Source of the DNA: Parvibaculaceae bacterium
GTDB lineage: Bacteria > Pseudomonadota > Alphaproteobacteria > Parvibaculales > Parvibaculaceae
DNA: 64,000 nt
Assembly (NCBI GenBank): GCA_029209985.1
Contig: JARGNZ010000007.1
Location: 1 to 64,000 of the forward strand
Direction: 5' to 3'
This document shows, piece by piece, positions 48,428 through 58,122 of the stretch (position 1 is the first letter of the stretch; each line of letters starts with the position of its first letter). Position numbers and translations under genes: made by a program. The notes beneath the pieces are model-generated. The model made no database searches. It worked only from the letters and a program-made list of their open reading frames with translations, and was not told the DNA's origin.

Positions 48428-49641
48428 GCGCCCTTCTCCCGGTTGATGACGCAATCGCGCGCTTAGGGGGCATGATTACGCCTCTAGGCACTGAACAAGT
48501 TCCCTTGGCGCAAGCCAATGGACGGGTCCTTGCGCATGACGTTGTTGCCCAGCGCACACAACCACCTTTCGACAATTCAGCGATGGATGGGTATGCGGTC
48601 CGCGCCGCAGACGTTGCCACTGTGCCGATACGGCTGCAGGTGATTGGGGAAGCGCCAGCCGGCGGCACCTACAACGGCATTTTGAGAGATGGTCAAGCGG
48701 TTCGCATATTCACCGGCGGACCGTTACCCGCCGGGGCTGATGCCATTGTCATTCAAGAAGATACGAACCGCGATGGCACCACTGTAGAAATTTTAGAAAG
48801 CTCTGCTGTTGGGCGGCATGTTCGCCGTGCCGGACTGGACTTTAGTCAGGGGGATGTGTGTCTCAAAGCAGGTGAGCGCCTCACACCCTACTCTATTGCT
48901 CTTGCTGCGGCAGCCAATGTGCCCACGTTGACAGTTTACCGGCAACCCAAAGTGGCTTTTTTTGCCACGGGGAATGAGTTGGTATTGCCGGGGGAAGTGC
49001 CCGGCCCCAACCAAATCGTTTCTTCTAACTCTGCTGGCATAGCCGCGTTCATCCACGCACATGGCGGTATACCGATCGATCTTGGCATTGCCCGCGACAC
49101 GCTCGACAGTATCAAAGACACCGCTGCTCGTGCGCATGACGCTGACCTTCTTCTCACCCTAGGCGGGGCTTCTGTGGGGGATCATGATTTAGTGCAACCG
49201 GCATTGACTGAGATGGGCCTCAAGGTGGATTTTTGGAAAATTGCCATGCGGCCGGGAAAGCCGTTGATGTTCGGTGACATTAAGGGACAACCCTTCCTTG
49301 GACTGCCCGGCAATCCGGTTTCAGCCCTTGTCTGCGCCATTCTATTTTTATCGTCGACCATGGCGCGTCTTTCTGGGATGCCCGCCCTGCACCCTGCTCA
49401 CATCAATGTGCAAGTCGACACTGACTTGCCGAAAAATGGTCCGCGTCAAGATTATATTCGGGCGCGCCTGCGGCAGGATGAAACCGGCGCACTCATTGCT
49501 ACCCCCGGATCACGCCAAGACAGCTCCATGCTCTCTTCTATGGCGGCGGCTGGTGGGCTGATCATCCGTGCGCCCCATGCTGGGCCTCTTGCTGCAAGGG
49601 CCACAGTTCCTCTTTTGCCCCTAAAGCTTAATGGGATTTGA
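48424..49641 (+). CDS. moeA: molybdopterin molybdotransferase MoeA
   Basis: 405 residues in four MoeA domains. N-terminal NGRVLAHDV and the [11 protein letters not shown] motif near residue 44, [16 protein letters not shown] near residue 96, then the MoaB-like active domain with [32 protein letters not shown] and [15 protein letters not shown], and the signature [11 protein letters not shown] near residue 300. It inserts molybdate into adenylated molybdopterin. Coupled to moaC upstream; 240 bases separate it from lexA, which has its own regulated promoter. Confidence 0.96.
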   Translation: MSALLPVDDAIARLGGMITPLGTEQVPLAQANGRVLAHDVVAQRTQPPFDNSAMDGYAVRAADVATVPIRLQVIGEAPAGGTYNGILRDGQAVRIFTGGPLPAGADAIVIQEDTNRDGTTVEILESSAVGRHVRRAGLDFSQGDVCLKAGERLTPYSIALAAAANVPTLTVYRQPKVAFFATGNELVLPGEVPGPNQIVSSNSAGIAAFIHAHGGIPIDLGIARDTLDSIKDTAARAHDADLLLTLGGASVGDHDLVQPALTEMGLKVDFWKIAMRPGKPLMFGDIKGQPFLGLPGNPVSALVCAILFLSSTMARLSGMPALHPAHINVQVDTDLPKNGPRQDYIRARLRQDETGALIATPGSRQDSSMLSSMAAAGGLIIRAPHAGPLAARATVPLLPLKLNGI

Positions 49642-49659
49642 TTTATCCACAGAAAGCGG

Positions 49660-49688
49660 TTGACGATTCAGAAGAACCAAAGTAGAAC
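49660..49688 (+). promoter_or_regulatory. lexA: lexA promoter, -35 TTGACG and -10 TAGAAC
   Basis: TTGACG (49660-49665) and TAGAAC (49683-49688) are spaced by exactly 17 bases. The SOS box at 49674-49688 covers the spacer and the -10, so LexA binding would block RNA polymerase. A leader of about 185 bases to lexA would follow. Confidence 0.55.
49674..49688 (-). promoter_or_regulatory. SOS (LexA) box 1, perfect GTTC-N7-GTTC
   Basis: Reads GAAC-CAAAGTA-GAAC on the plus strand, i.e. GTTC-N7-GTTC on the minus strand, the direct-repeat LexA box of alphaproteobacteria. It overlaps the candidate lexA -10. Confidence 0.75.
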
Positions 49689-49698
49689 AGATTTGGAC

Positions 49699-49713
49699 GT
49701 TTTGGTTTTGTTC
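49699..49713 (+). promoter_or_regulatory. near-match SOS box, GTTT-N7-GTTC
   Basis: One base differs from the alphaproteobacterial LexA consensus. It lies 11 bases downstream of box 1 and may be a weaker operator or chance. Confidence 0.4.
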
Positions 49714-49794
49714 CTGTGGGGTGATTTGCAGAATAACTTAACCAAAATTAAGAATCTGACTGACTGGATGGACACAAAGCAGAAATTTCTCTTT

Positions 49795-49809
49795 GTTCCC
49801 AAGGGGTTC
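49795..49809 (+). promoter_or_regulatory. SOS (LexA) box 2, perfect GTTC-N7-GTTC
   Basis: GTTC-CCAAGGG-GTTC, a perfect direct repeat with 7-base spacing, 73 bases before the lexA ATG. It supports autoregulation at two sites, perhaps with a second promoter near it. Confidence 0.75.
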
Positions 49810-49881
49810 TAGGCCCACTTTATTGGGTGTTTCTTGGATCGCTAGATTTGCCAGTACCGATATTTTGGAGGAACGCGAGTA

Positions 49882-50604
49882 ATGCTTACACGCAAGCAGC
49901 ACGAACTTTTGATGTTCATCAACGAGCGTTTGAAGGAAACAGGCGTTGCCCCTTCCTTCGATGAAATGAAAGAAGCCTTAGACCTACGGTCCAAATCGGG
50001 CATTCATCGGTTGATTACCGCTTTGGAAGAACGCGGCTTTATTCGGCGTTTGGCCCATCGGGCGAGAGCATTGGAAATCCTCAAATTACCGGAATCGTCT
50101 TCCCCTGCCCTTGGTCACGGTGCCCCCGCGACGACAGGCTTTTCACCCAGCGTTATTGAAGGCAGTCTTTCAAAACAATCATCGACTGGGGCTGATGCCT
50201 TTAATTCTGCCAATGAAAATGATGCCATGAATGTTCCCGTGATGGGGCGCATTGCGGCAGGGACACCAATCGAAGCCCTACAAGAAGAAAGCCACCAAGT
50301 AAGTGTGCCGATGTCTATGATGGGCAACGGCGATCACTATGCTCTTGAGGTCAAGGGTGACTCAATGATTGATGCGGGTATCTTGGATGGTGACACGGTG
50401 ATCATCCAGCGTTGTGACACGGCAAACAATGGCGAGATTGTTGTGGCACTTGTAGAAGGACACGAAGCAACGCTTAAACGCTTGCGCCGCAAAGGGGGTT
50501 CCATTGCTTTGGAAGCTGCAAACCCAGCTTACGAAACACGTATTTTTGGGCCAGACCAAGTTAAAGTACAAGGCCGCCTTGTCGGCCTAATGCGTCGCTA
50601 CTAA
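49882..50604 (+). CDS. lexA: SOS repressor LexA
   Basis: 240 residues. N-terminal winged helix ([12 protein letters not shown]...; recognition helix near residues 38-50, [18 protein letters not shown]). A long linker (about 71-115) is typical of alphaproteobacterial LexA. Self-cleavage parts: Ala126-Gly127 in GRIAAGTP, Ser161 in KGDSMIDAG and Lys199 in EATLKRL. RecA-driven autocleavage inactivates it. The strong GGAGG ribosome site is at 49867-49871. Two perfect SOS boxes and one near-match upstream indicate autoregulation. Its stop overlaps the last codon of the comEC tail on the other strand. Confidence 0.97.
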   Translation: MLTRKQHELLMFINERLKETGVAPSFDEMKEALDLRSKSGIHRLITALEERGFIRRLAHRARALEILKLPESSSPALGHGAPATTGFSPSVIEGSLSKQSSTGADAFNSANENDAMNVPVMGRIAAGTPIEALQEESHQVSVPMSMMGNGDHYALEVKGDSMIDAGILDGDTVIIQRCDTANNGEIVVALVEGHEATLKRLRRKGGSIALEAANPAYETRIFGPDQVKVQGRLVGLMRRY

Positions 50605-50795
50605 TCTTTATACGTCTTATTCTGAATGTGCGCTTTGCCGATTGTCCAAGGCCGATCTCCCTGCGCAGTGCGTACCGCCTCCACCTTCCAGCCGAGTGTT
50701 TTTCTCGTTTGATCGGTGAGGAACAATGCATGGGCCCCATTTCTGGCTAGGCTTCCCCTATCGATGATTTTGGTGCTTTTACATAACGCCCTCAT
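50601..50795 (-). pseudogene. C-terminal tail of ComEC, separated by an in-frame TAA
   Basis: 64 codons in the same frame as comEC, directly after its TAA at 50796-50798 (the junction reads TGG-TAA-ATG). The sequence LCKSTKIIDRGSLARNGAHALFL followed by VEAVRTAQGDRPW matches the expected end of alphaproteobacterial ComEC proteins (IDR, NGAHAL, GDRPW). It ends with TAG overlapping the lexA stop by four bases. It could be a lost piece of a decaying comEC, be re-initiated at the ATG right after the stop, or reflect a sequencing error. Confidence 0.7.
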
Positions 50796-52907
50796 TTACC
50801 AAGAAGAATAAAACCGCGCAACAATAACATCTGCATGTGTGCAATCTTCTCGCCAACTTGTTGGACCATTGAGAATGACAACTGTTGGCCGCATTTTTTG
50901 GACAAATGAACAGCCACGCGGATCGCAGCTCACATGCTCACTTTCGCTCAGGGCCGTTTTGGGATGACGCACATCTCCTGTTCGGCGCAACCAATTTTCC
51001 ACCACAAAAAAGGGCGTTGCGGCGGTTAGTTCATACTTGCCCTCTTCGGCCTTGACCGCGATCACCTTCCCTTCCCGGTCGATGAGAACATCGGGCGCGG
51101 CAAGTGTCCAACTTAATGCGAAGCCAAGGCAAATGGGCACGACCCCCGCCCAGCGCCATGCGTGCTTCCACAAGCTCAGCCACACCCCCCCGCCAACCGT
51201 TATCATCAACACCCAATCGGGTTGAGTGGGCAATGTCTGGAGAGCATGAGGCAAATGTGCCACCCAATGCGCCACCCATAGCATCGCCGCCACGCCCTGC
51301 TCCATCACCCACAAAGGCGCTGCCTCAGCCCCAACGGGCATCAGGATCAATGCCATAATAGCCGCAGGCATCACCACAAAACCTAATAACGGAAGGGCCA
51401 GAAGGTTGCCTAGCAAGCCATAACTTGCCACACGGTTAAAGTGATATTGCGCAAAGGGAGCTGTCGCAAGCCCGGCAATTAAGCTGGTTGCTAAAAGTCC
51501 TCCGGCATAGCCCCCTACTTTACGAGCTGGTGTCCAAAACTTATCTTGCAAGCCCGCCCCATCATTACTCCGTAGGCGGTGTATTTTATCTCCTGCCTTT
51601 TCGTAAAATGATATAAGCGCAATGACTGCAGCAAAAGACATTTGAAAGCTCGGCCTCAATACGCTTTCTGGGGCGATCATCATGATGGCGATTGCGGCCA
51701 AGGCCACATTGCGCAAAGACAATGCGGGCCGGTCAAACAAGATCGCCAGAAACATGAGGCACACCATGATGTAAGCACGTTGGGTGGCAATTGCGCCGCC
51801 AGAAATGAGAAGATAAAAAGTTGCCCCACTTAGGGCCAATATGGCCGCTGCCTTTTTCACAGGATAGCGCAGCACCAATACTGGAAATAGAGCGAGCACC
51901 ATTCGCAAGCCTGTAAAAAGCACACCGGACACCAATGCCATATGCAATCCAGAAATTGCTAAAATATGCGCAAGGCCCGCAGTCCGTAAATTCTGCGCGG
52001 TTTCTGGATCAATCAAATCTCGGTCGCCGGTGATCAAGGCAATGGCGATTGGGGCTGTGTCAGGGGACATGGCACGTTCAATTTTTTGAGCGATTGACGT
52101 GCGTAGTTTTTCGATATCCACAGAGGGCCAAAATTGCCACTCGGTTCTCTTGGTGTTTTTAGCAACAATGGTCGGCGTGCCCATAATAAAGCCAGTGGCG
52201 CCAATTCGTTTGAACCATGCATCGCGGGCAAAGTCATAGGCGCCGGGGGCCACCGGCCCAGCGGGGGGCCACAGTCTTGCGAGGGCCTCGATCTCATCGC
52301 CAATTTCTGGCACTTGCTTTTTTGACCCGAGGGTAACTCGTATGAGGGCGGGCAATTCGTCTGGTTTTAGGTGTTCAATTTGCAGGGGCTGGATGTGCAA
52401 TCTTGCACGGCCTGTACGGGTCGCGGACACGTCAATAACCGAGCCTTTCAGCCGTGCAAAGCTGATTTCTTTCTCAATTTTGGGCGCAGAGCGCACGTAA
52501 GAACGCAGCTGTGCGGTGCTCATCCCCAAAACCGGGATCAAAACCAGCACCAAAAGCGGGATACTAAATTTCTTTATCCCTTCCCCACGTGCGCCCTGCG
52601 TACCTCTGACAACTCCCCCAACGAGCAGCAAAACAAGAGCGCCCATCCAAAACCCAGACGGCTCACTCGGCAGCCCAAAATAAATGACAATCCCGGCTGC
52701 GAAGAGTACAGGAATCCAGAGCGCCCATTGGTCCTGCTCATTACCTATTTGGCGGGCAATCCAAAGGGCCAATTTCTGAGGCAAAAAGAGCGAGTCACTT
52801 GGTCGCCACCCCGCTACGCCTCCTCTGCCCGTCTTTTGCACATCATGATTTTCCGTTTTCGCCTCCCAAATCGGAACAAAACATGATCTTTTTGGGTCTG
52901 GCACCAA
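50796..52907 (-). CDS. comEC: ComEC/Rec2-type DNA uptake channel protein, lacking its C-terminal tail
   Basis: 703 residues up to an in-frame TAA. After an N-terminal DUF4131-like region with several helices, the Competence domain is recognised by IALITGDRDLI, LAHILAISGLHMALVSG (the ISGLH motif) and many membrane helices; the C-terminal part is a reduced metallo-beta-lactamase-like domain (DVLIDREGK..., WLRRTGD, SCDPRGC, EDC..ADVIVARF) without metal histidines. ComEC moves single-stranded DNA across the inner membrane. The usual last 60 residues follow after the stop (50601-50795). The TTG start at 52907 is uncertain: no ATG or good ribosome site exists before the first helix. Natural competence cannot be concluded. 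Confidence 0.8.
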   Translation of the reverse strand: MVPDPKRSCFVPIWEAKTENHDVQKTGRGGVAGWRPSDSLFLPQKLALWIARQIGNEQDQWALWIPVLFAAGIVIYFGLPSEPSGFWMGALVLLLVGGVVRGTQGARGEGIKKFSIPLLVLVLIPVLGMSTAQLRSYVRSAPKIEKEISFARLKGSVIDVSATRTGRARLHIQPLQIEHLKPDELPALIRVTLGSKKQVPEIGDEIEALARLWPPAGPVAPGAYDFARDAWFKRIGATGFIMGTPTIVAKNTKRTEWQFWPSVDIEKLRTSIAQKIERAMSPDTAPIAIALITGDRDLIDPETAQNLRTAGLAHILAISGLHMALVSGVLFTGLRMVLALFPVLVLRYPVKKAAAILALSGATFYLLISGGAIATQRAYIMVCLMFLAILFDRPALSLRNVALAAIAIMMIAPESVLRPSFQMSFAAVIALISFYEKAGDKIHRLRSNDGAGLQDKFWTPARKVGGYAGGLLATSLIAGLATAPFAQYHFNRVASYGLLGNLLALPLLGFVVMPAAIMALILMPVGAEAAPLWVMEQGVAAMLWVAHWVAHLPHALQTLPTQPDWVLMITVGGGVWLSLWKHAWRWAGVVPICLGFALSWTLAAPDVLIDREGKVIAVKAEEGKYELTAATPFFVVENWLRRTGDVRHPKTALSESEHVSCDPRGCSFVQKMRPTVVILNGPTSWREDCTHADVIVARFYSSW

Positions 52908-53099
52908 AAATGACCGTGGTCGGGCTTACGCGCCTGCATTCATTATGATAAACAACGCCTGCCCAAATCGGGTGAAACCGTACCGGCTTCTGGTGTTTAC
53001 GCCCTGCGTTGACTTCCATGGTGCCAGTCTCGCATGAAATATCTATTTTGCCCAGCTGGTAAGATAGATGCGCGGGGTCTATTTAGAAGAGCTAAATTT

Positions 53100-54512
53100 A
53101 TGAGCGATACCGGCCAAGTCATCACGCGATTTGCACCGTCCCCTACAGGCTTCCTGCACATCGGGGGCGCCCGCACGGCGCTGTTTAATTGGCTGTTCGC
53201 GCGTCATCATGGCGGCAAATTTTTGCTCCGCATTGAAGACACGGACCGCGAACGCTCCACGGATGAGGCTATTGAAGCCATTTTTGCGGGTATGAAATGG
53301 CTTGGCCTTGAATGGGATGGCGAGCCGGTTTTTCAATTTGCCCAACAAGCCCGCCACCGAGAAGTTGCAGAGCACATGCTCGCTTCCGGTCATGCTTATT
53401 ATTGCTATTGCTCCCCAGACGAATTGACGGCCATGCGCGAAAAGGCGAAGGCTGAGGGCCGCCCCATGCATTATGATGGCACGTGGCGGGACCGAGATGC
53501 GAGCGAGGCCCCGGAAGGAATTGCCCCCGTTATTCGGTTTAAGGCCCCGAAAGATGGCGCAACAACCATCAAAGATACGGTGCAAGGAGATGTCACCATT
53601 GCCAATGAGCAACTGGATGATTTGATTCTGATGCGCAGCGACGGCACCCCGACTTACATGCTGTCCGTGGTTGTAGATGACCATGATATGGGCGTTACCC
53701 ATATTGTGCGCGGTGACGATCACCTGACCAATGCCGCCCGCCAGATTTTGATTTATCAAGCCTTAGATTGGGCTGTCCCTGAGTTTGCTCACGTGCCTTT
53801 GATCCATGGACCGGACGGGGCGAAACTCTCGAAACGCCACGGCGCTTTGGGGGTCGAAGCCTACCGGGATATGGGATACTTGGCAGAAGCCATGCGGAAC
53901 TATCTTGTGCGCCTTGGCTGGAGCCATGGGAACGATGAGATATTTTCGACCGAACAAGCCATTGAGTGGTTTAATTTGGAAAGCATTGGCAAATCGCCGG
54001 CACGCTTTGACTTTGCAAAGTTAGAGCACGTCAACAGCGCTTACATTAAAGAGGGTGCGGACGAAGACCTTGTGGCGGCCTTGGCCCCTCTGCTGGAGAG
54101 CGTGTCAGGGTGGCGCATCGATTCGGCTTTGCGTAACAAACTTTTACAGGCTATGCCTTCCTTGAAAGAACGTGCTAAAACGTTGCTAGATCTTGGCAAG
54201 GGCGCTGAATATCTCCGTTCATCGCGACCGATCGAGATTGAAGACAAATTAGCCGCGAAATTGACAGATGACGCTCGGGCCATGTTAGGCCGCTTGAGCA
54301 CCGTGTTATCTGACCTAACTGATTGGACCACTGCTGCCATTGAGGCCTGCGTACGCGGGTTTATGGACGCAGAAGGCTTGAAATTTGGGCAAGTTGGGCA
54401 GCCTTTGCGGGCCGCTCTTACCGGGACAACGGCGTCTCCGGGATTGTTTGATGTTCTCGCTACTCTTGGAAAAGAGGAAGCGCTGAGCCGTATCAACGAT
54501 CAAACGAAATAA
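53100..54512 (+). CDS. gltX: glutamate-tRNA ligase
   Basis: 470 residues from the ATG at 53100; an opening at 53034 would add 22 unrelated residues. Class I synthetase with the HIGH-type motif in [16 protein letters not shown] (near residue 15) and the KMSKS-type motif GAKLSKRHG (near residue 242); [18 protein letters not shown] and [20 protein letters not shown] are family segments. It charges tRNA-Glu. Alphaproteobacteria often have two GltX copies and use one for tRNA-Gln in the amidotransferase route; which type this is was not decided. Confidence 0.97.
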   Translation: MSDTGQVITRFAPSPTGFLHIGGARTALFNWLFARHHGGKFLLRIEDTDRERSTDEAIEAIFAGMKWLGLEWDGEPVFQFAQQARHREVAEHMLASGHAYYCYCSPDELTAMREKAKAEGRPMHYDGTWRDRDASEAPEGIAPVIRFKAPKDGATTIKDTVQGDVTIANEQLDDLILMRSDGTPTYMLSVVVDDHDMGVTHIVRGDDHLTNAARQILIYQALDWAVPEFAHVPLIHGPDGAKLSKRHGALGVEAYRDMGYLAEAMRNYLVRLGWSHGNDEIFSTEQAIEWFNLESIGKSPARFDFAKLEHVNSAYIKEGADEDLVAALAPLLESVSGWRIDSALRNKLLQAMPSLKERAKTLLDLGKGAEYLRSSRPIEIEDKLAAKLTDDARAMLGRLSTVLSDLTDWTTAAIEACVRGFMDAEGLKFGQVGQPLRAALTGTTASPGLFDVLATLGKEEALSRINDQTK

Positions 54513-54568
54513 CGTCTGAAATAATGGGAAATATGTGCGAAAGCCATAGCGACCCAACGTCAGATGAC

Positions 54569-54574
54569 TATAAT
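54569..54574 (+). promoter_or_regulatory. gltA: candidate -10 element of the gltA promoter
   Basis: A perfect TATAAT 70 bases before the gltA ATG. No TTGACA-like -35 stands at 16-18 bases, so the promoter may depend on an activator. Confidence 0.35.
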
Positions 54575-54643
54575 CACGGCCGGATTGCACCCCCCCTCAA
54601 GGGACAGTGTGGCCAACGCAACTAGAAGGGATAGGGTCAAGAG

Positions 54644-55957
54644 ATGACAAAATTTGGAAGCGATGCAGGTGCCAACGAAACAGCGAAGCTGGAAGTTGGA
54701 GGCAAAACCTACGAACTGCCTGTTTTTGGAGGGTCTATTGGACCAAGCGTCATTGATGTATCCAAACTTTACGGATCCAGTGGCTACTTCACCTATGACC
54801 CAGGCTTTACATCTACTGCCAGCTGTGAGTCCGACATCACCTATATTGATGGTGAAAAAGGCCAACTGCTGCACCGGGGTTATCCAATTGGTGAGCTTGC
54901 TGAGAAAGGCAACTTTCTTGAGACTTGCTACCTTTTGATGAATGGCGAACTGCCAAACAAAGAAGAAAACGAAGAATTTACACGTGCGATCACGTATCAC
55001 ACCATGGTGCATGAGCAAATGCAGTACTTCCTGCGCGGCTTCCGCCGGGATGCTCACCCAATGGCTATCATGGTCGGCATGGTTGGCGCACTGTCTGCTT
55101 TCTATCACGACAGCACAGACATCAATGATGCTGAGCAACGCATGATTGCAAGCCGTCGTTTGATCGCGAAAGTACCTACCATCGCAGCGATGGCGTACAA
55201 GTTCTCTATTGGCCAGCCAACTGTCTACCCACGCAATGACATGGGCTATGCAGAAAACTTCTTGAACATGTGCTTCTCAGTTCCGGCTGAAAAATATGAA
55301 GTTAATCCTGTGTTGGCTGATGCGATGGAAAAAATCTTCATCCTTCACGCTGACCACGAGCAAAATGCGTCTACCTCTACTGTACGTTTGGCTGGTTCTT
55401 CAGGCGCTAATCCATTCGCATGTATTGCGGCTGGTATTGCATGCCTCTGGGGTCCTTCCCACGGTGGGGCCAATGAAGCGGCTTTGGACATGCTTGCAGA
55501 AATTGGAACTGTTGATCGCATTCCAGAATTTATTGCCCGCGCAAAAGACAAAAATGATCCCTTCCGTTTGATGGGCTTTGGACACCGGGTTTACAAGAAC
55601 TACGATCCACGCGCGACAGTGATGCAAGAAACTTGTCACTCTGTGTTGAAAACATTGGGCATTAAAGATGATCCATTGCTCGACGTTGCAATGGAACTTG
55701 AGCGCATTGCGCTTTCTGATGAGTACTTTGTTTCGAAAAAACTATATCCAAACATCGACTTCTATTCAGGCATCACCTTGAAAGCGATGGGTTTCCCAAC
55801 AACCATGTTCACAGTGCTGTTCGCATTGGCACGGACTGTTGGTTGGGTCGCTCAATGGAATGAAATGGTCGAAGATCCAAAACAACGGATTGGCCGTCCT
55901 CGCCAACTCTTCACAGGTTCAGGCGAACGGGCTTACACTGACCTCGCTGACCGGTAA
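54644..55957 (+). CDS. gltA: citrate synthase
   Basis: 437 residues, the hexameric bacterial type II size. Catalytic His residues are in [11 protein letters not shown] (near residue 233) and [12 protein letters not shown] (near residue 273), and the aspartate in DFYSGI near residue 370; [14 protein letters not shown] is the substrate-binding signature. It condenses acetyl-CoA with oxaloacetate. The N-terminal beta region ([16 protein letters not shown]) fits the NADH-sensitive type, though allostery was not assessed. A strong terminator follows. Confidence 0.98.
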   Translation: MTKFGSDAGANETAKLEVGGKTYELPVFGGSIGPSVIDVSKLYGSSGYFTYDPGFTSTASCESDITYIDGEKGQLLHRGYPIGELAEKGNFLETCYLLMNGELPNKEENEEFTRAITYHTMVHEQMQYFLRGFRRDAHPMAIMVGMVGALSAFYHDSTDINDAEQRMIASRRLIAKVPTIAAMAYKFSIGQPTVYPRNDMGYAENFLNMCFSVPAEKYEVNPVLADAMEKIFILHADHEQNASTSTVRLAGSSGANPFACIAAGIACLWGPSHGGANEAALDMLAEIGTVDRIPEFIARAKDKNDPFRLMGFGHRVYKNYDPRATVMQETCHSVLKTLGIKDDPLLDVAMELERIALSDEYFVSKKLYPNIDFYSGITLKAMGFPTTMFTVLFALARTVGWVAQWNEMVEDPKQRIGRPRQLFTGSGERAYTDLADR

Positions 55958-55978
55958 AACACCTTCTCTTGATACATT

Positions 55979-56007
55979 AAAGGCGCTCCTTGTGAGCGCC
56001 TTTTTTG
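55979..56007 (+). terminator. rho-independent terminator of gltA
   Basis: AAAGGCGCTC (55979-55988), a 5-base loop and GAGCGCCTTT run into a T6 tract ending at 56006. On the minus strand it is followed by TTTAATG, so it may also help to end the lpxB transcript. Confidence 0.85.
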
Positions 56008-56040
56008 TTACCAATTGTGAGATCGTCTTTTGAAATTGAA

Positions 56041-57216
56041 TTAAGAACGGCCAATCATTTGCGCCACTTCGCGGGCCGCGCGCTCGCTTGGCGCTTCACC
56101 GCCCACTCCCATAATCTCTTGAAACTCGGCCAAATCGTCTAATGCTGTTTGGCGACGTTTGGGGTCAAGCAGCAAGCCCGCCATATCCTCAGACAAATTA
56201 TCTGACGTAGAAAATTGCTGTAAAAATTCGTTTACGGACGGTCTATCTAATACAAGGTTGACCAACACAACGGACGGCACGCGCATCATTCTGCCAACCA
56301 CCCATGCTGCCAGTCGGTCAATTTTATAGGCGATTGTCATGGGAATTTGTGCAAGTCCCAACTCCAACGCGACTGTGCCCGAAGCGGCAAGAGAGACGTT
56401 TGCCGCTGCGAAAGCTCCGCGTTTCTCCCCGTCGTCTTCAACTACGATTGGATCTCCCGGCCATGTTGCAACGACATCGCGCACATAACTGGCCACATGG
56501 GGCACTGTGGGAATGACCACGCGCAAATTGGGCACTTTTGCTTTTAGCTTTTCGGCGGTCTCCCCAAAAAGTTGGCTGAGACGTTTGACTTCATTGGCAC
56601 GGGACCCTGGGAGAATAAGAGCGATCGGCGTGTCTGCCGCTAGTCCATGCCGTACGCGAAAAGCTTCCCCTTCAGACTTCGGCGCTATTTTTTCAATGGC
56701 GGGATGACCGACATAGGTGCATTTCAAGTTTGCCTGCGCCGCGAAAAAATCTGGCTCAAATGGCAATAACGCCAACACCCGGTCGAGATAACCAGCCATC
56801 GCTTTGGCCCGCCCGCGCCGCCACGCCCACACAGTTGGGGAAACATAATTTGCAATTGGCACATCGGGCATGCGCTTATGAATGCGCTTGGCAACATTGT
56901 GCGTAAAGTCTGGTGCATCAATAATGACAACGCCATCGGGTTTATCTGCTACAGCGTGGGCCGTGGTTTCTTTCATATGACGCAAGATTAACGGCAAGCG
57001 CGGAATAACTTCTTTCGGCCCCATGACGGCAATGTCACTCATGGGGAAAATAGATGTAAGCCCCAACGCTTCCATTTTTGGACCGCCAACGCCGGAGAAC
57101 CGGACCTCGCCTAACCTATCTTGCAGCCCCTTCATGAGCGCACTGCCAAGCGTATCCCCAGAGGCTTCTCCAACGATCAACATAATATGAGGCGGACTAT
57201 TGGACGGTTCACTCAT
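56041..57216 (-). CDS. lpxB: lipid-A-disaccharide synthase
   Basis: 391 residues of a GT-B glycosyltransferase (GT19). The start IMLIVGEASGDTLGSALMKGL, FSGVGGPKMEALGL, ISPTVWAW-like YVSPTVWAWRRGRAKAM, LPFEPDFF, GHPAIE, LPGSRANEVKRL and AASGTVALELGLAQIPMTIAYK are all family markers. It joins UDP-2,3-diacylglucosamine to lipid X at the membrane. It is the last gene of the minus-strand lpx run and starts 7 bases after lpxI. Confidence 0.97.
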   Translation of the reverse strand: MSEPSNSPPHIMLIVGEASGDTLGSALMKGLQDRLGEVRFSGVGGPKMEALGLTSIFPMSDIAVMGPKEVIPRLPLILRHMKETTAHAVADKPDGVVIIDAPDFTHNVAKRIHKRMPDVPIANYVSPTVWAWRRGRAKAMAGYLDRVLALLPFEPDFFAAQANLKCTYVGHPAIEKIAPKSEGEAFRVRHGLAADTPIALILPGSRANEVKRLSQLFGETAEKLKAKVPNLRVVIPTVPHVASYVRDVVATWPGDPIVVEDDGEKRGAFAAANVSLAASGTVALELGLAQIPMTIAYKIDRLAAWVVGRMMRVPSVVLVNLVLDRPSVNEFLQQFSTSDNLSEDMAGLLLDPKRRQTALDDLAEFQEIMGVGGEAPSERAAREVAQMIGRS

Positions 57217-57223
57217 GGTATCT

Positions 57224-58120
57224 CTATTCCGGCTTCGCCACGCTTAAAACAAACATTCCAAGCTTATTTGCTCTGTGTACGGTATTTTCTAAATCTACAA
57301 TCAGGGCGCCGCCCTCTTGCACCACAACCCCGGCAAGCCCTGCCGCAGCCGCATTCTCGATTGTCGTCACGCCAATGGTGGGCAGATCGACGCGCCTATC
57401 TTGATTGGGTTTTGGCAATTTCAAAAGCAACCCCGCCCTGTCTGATGGGGAGCCGCGCAAGGCTGGATCTAACCCTGCAACCCGCAGCAGCATGTTGTCT
57501 GTGCCTTCTGAAGCTTCGAGCGCAATGGCAATCCCACGACAGACAACAGCCCCTTGGCCAATGTCGAGCTGCCCCATGGTTTCCACAACCTCAATGGCGC
57601 GAGCGAGATCTGCCTCATCTTGCTCTGTCAATTTTCTGTTGGTGAACAAACCAGCTGGTGCCAAGAGATCCGTATTCACCGCCTCAGCCGGGACAATCCG
57701 CAGACCGTGCTCATCTTCCATATAGTTGACGAGGCCACTCAAAAGGCCATCATCGCCTTGACGCAGAAGCTTAATTAAGCGTGGCAAAAATTTAATGGCC
57801 ATCCAATCGGGGCGAATATCTGACAGGCTGGGACGGGCGACAGGTCCGATCAAGACCAGATCATGCACTCCATTGTCCTTATAGAAATTGAGTGTCTTGG
57901 CCAACTCCCCCCACTTCACCCATTTATGGGGAAACTCTTCGACGGAAGGATCGGTTTCGCCTTTAAGGGCGATGATGAACACGTCACGCCCTTCAGCCCG
58001 CGCGGCTTTTGCGACGGTGAGCGGCAGTGGTCCTTGGCCCGCAAAAATACCCAATGGTCCCTTGCTCGTCCGCGCCTTATCTGGGTGCCCCTCGCCCGCT
58101 GTGGAAGGTGGGTGTGCCAT
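57224..58120 (-). CDS. lpxI: UDP-2,3-diacylglucosamine pyrophosphatase LpxI
   Basis: 298 residues of the LpxI (DUF1009) family that replaces LpxH in alphaproteobacteria. Markers: LGIFAGQGPLPLTVAKAA, FHKWVKWGELAK-type segment HKWVKWGELAKTLNFYKDNGV, DDGLLSGLVNYMEDEHG, GQGAVVCRGIAIALEASEGTD and LPTIGVTTIENAAAAGLAGV. It hydrolyses UDP-diacylglucosamine to lipid X. Its position between lpxA and lpxB fits. A 20-residue N-terminal extension precedes the core. Two bases after lpxA. Confidence 0.96.
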   Translation of the reverse strand: MAHPPSTAGEGHPDKARTSKGPLGIFAGQGPLPLTVAKAARAEGRDVFIIALKGETDPSVEEFPHKWVKWGELAKTLNFYKDNGVHDLVLIGPVARPSLSDIRPDWMAIKFLPRLIKLLRQGDDGLLSGLVNYMEDEHGLRIVPAEAVNTDLLAPAGLFTNRKLTEQDEADLARAIEVVETMGQLDIGQGAVVCRGIAIALEASEGTDNMLLRVAGLDPALRGSPSDRAGLLLKLPKPNQDRRVDLPTIGVTTIENAAAAGLAGVVVQEGGALIVDLENTVHRANKLGMFVLSVAKPE

Positions 58121-58122
58121 TG

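Noticed and set aside
49738-49751. CtrA site upstream of lexA (TTAA...TTAA)
   Set aside because: The spacing is six bases, not the seven of the CtrA consensus.
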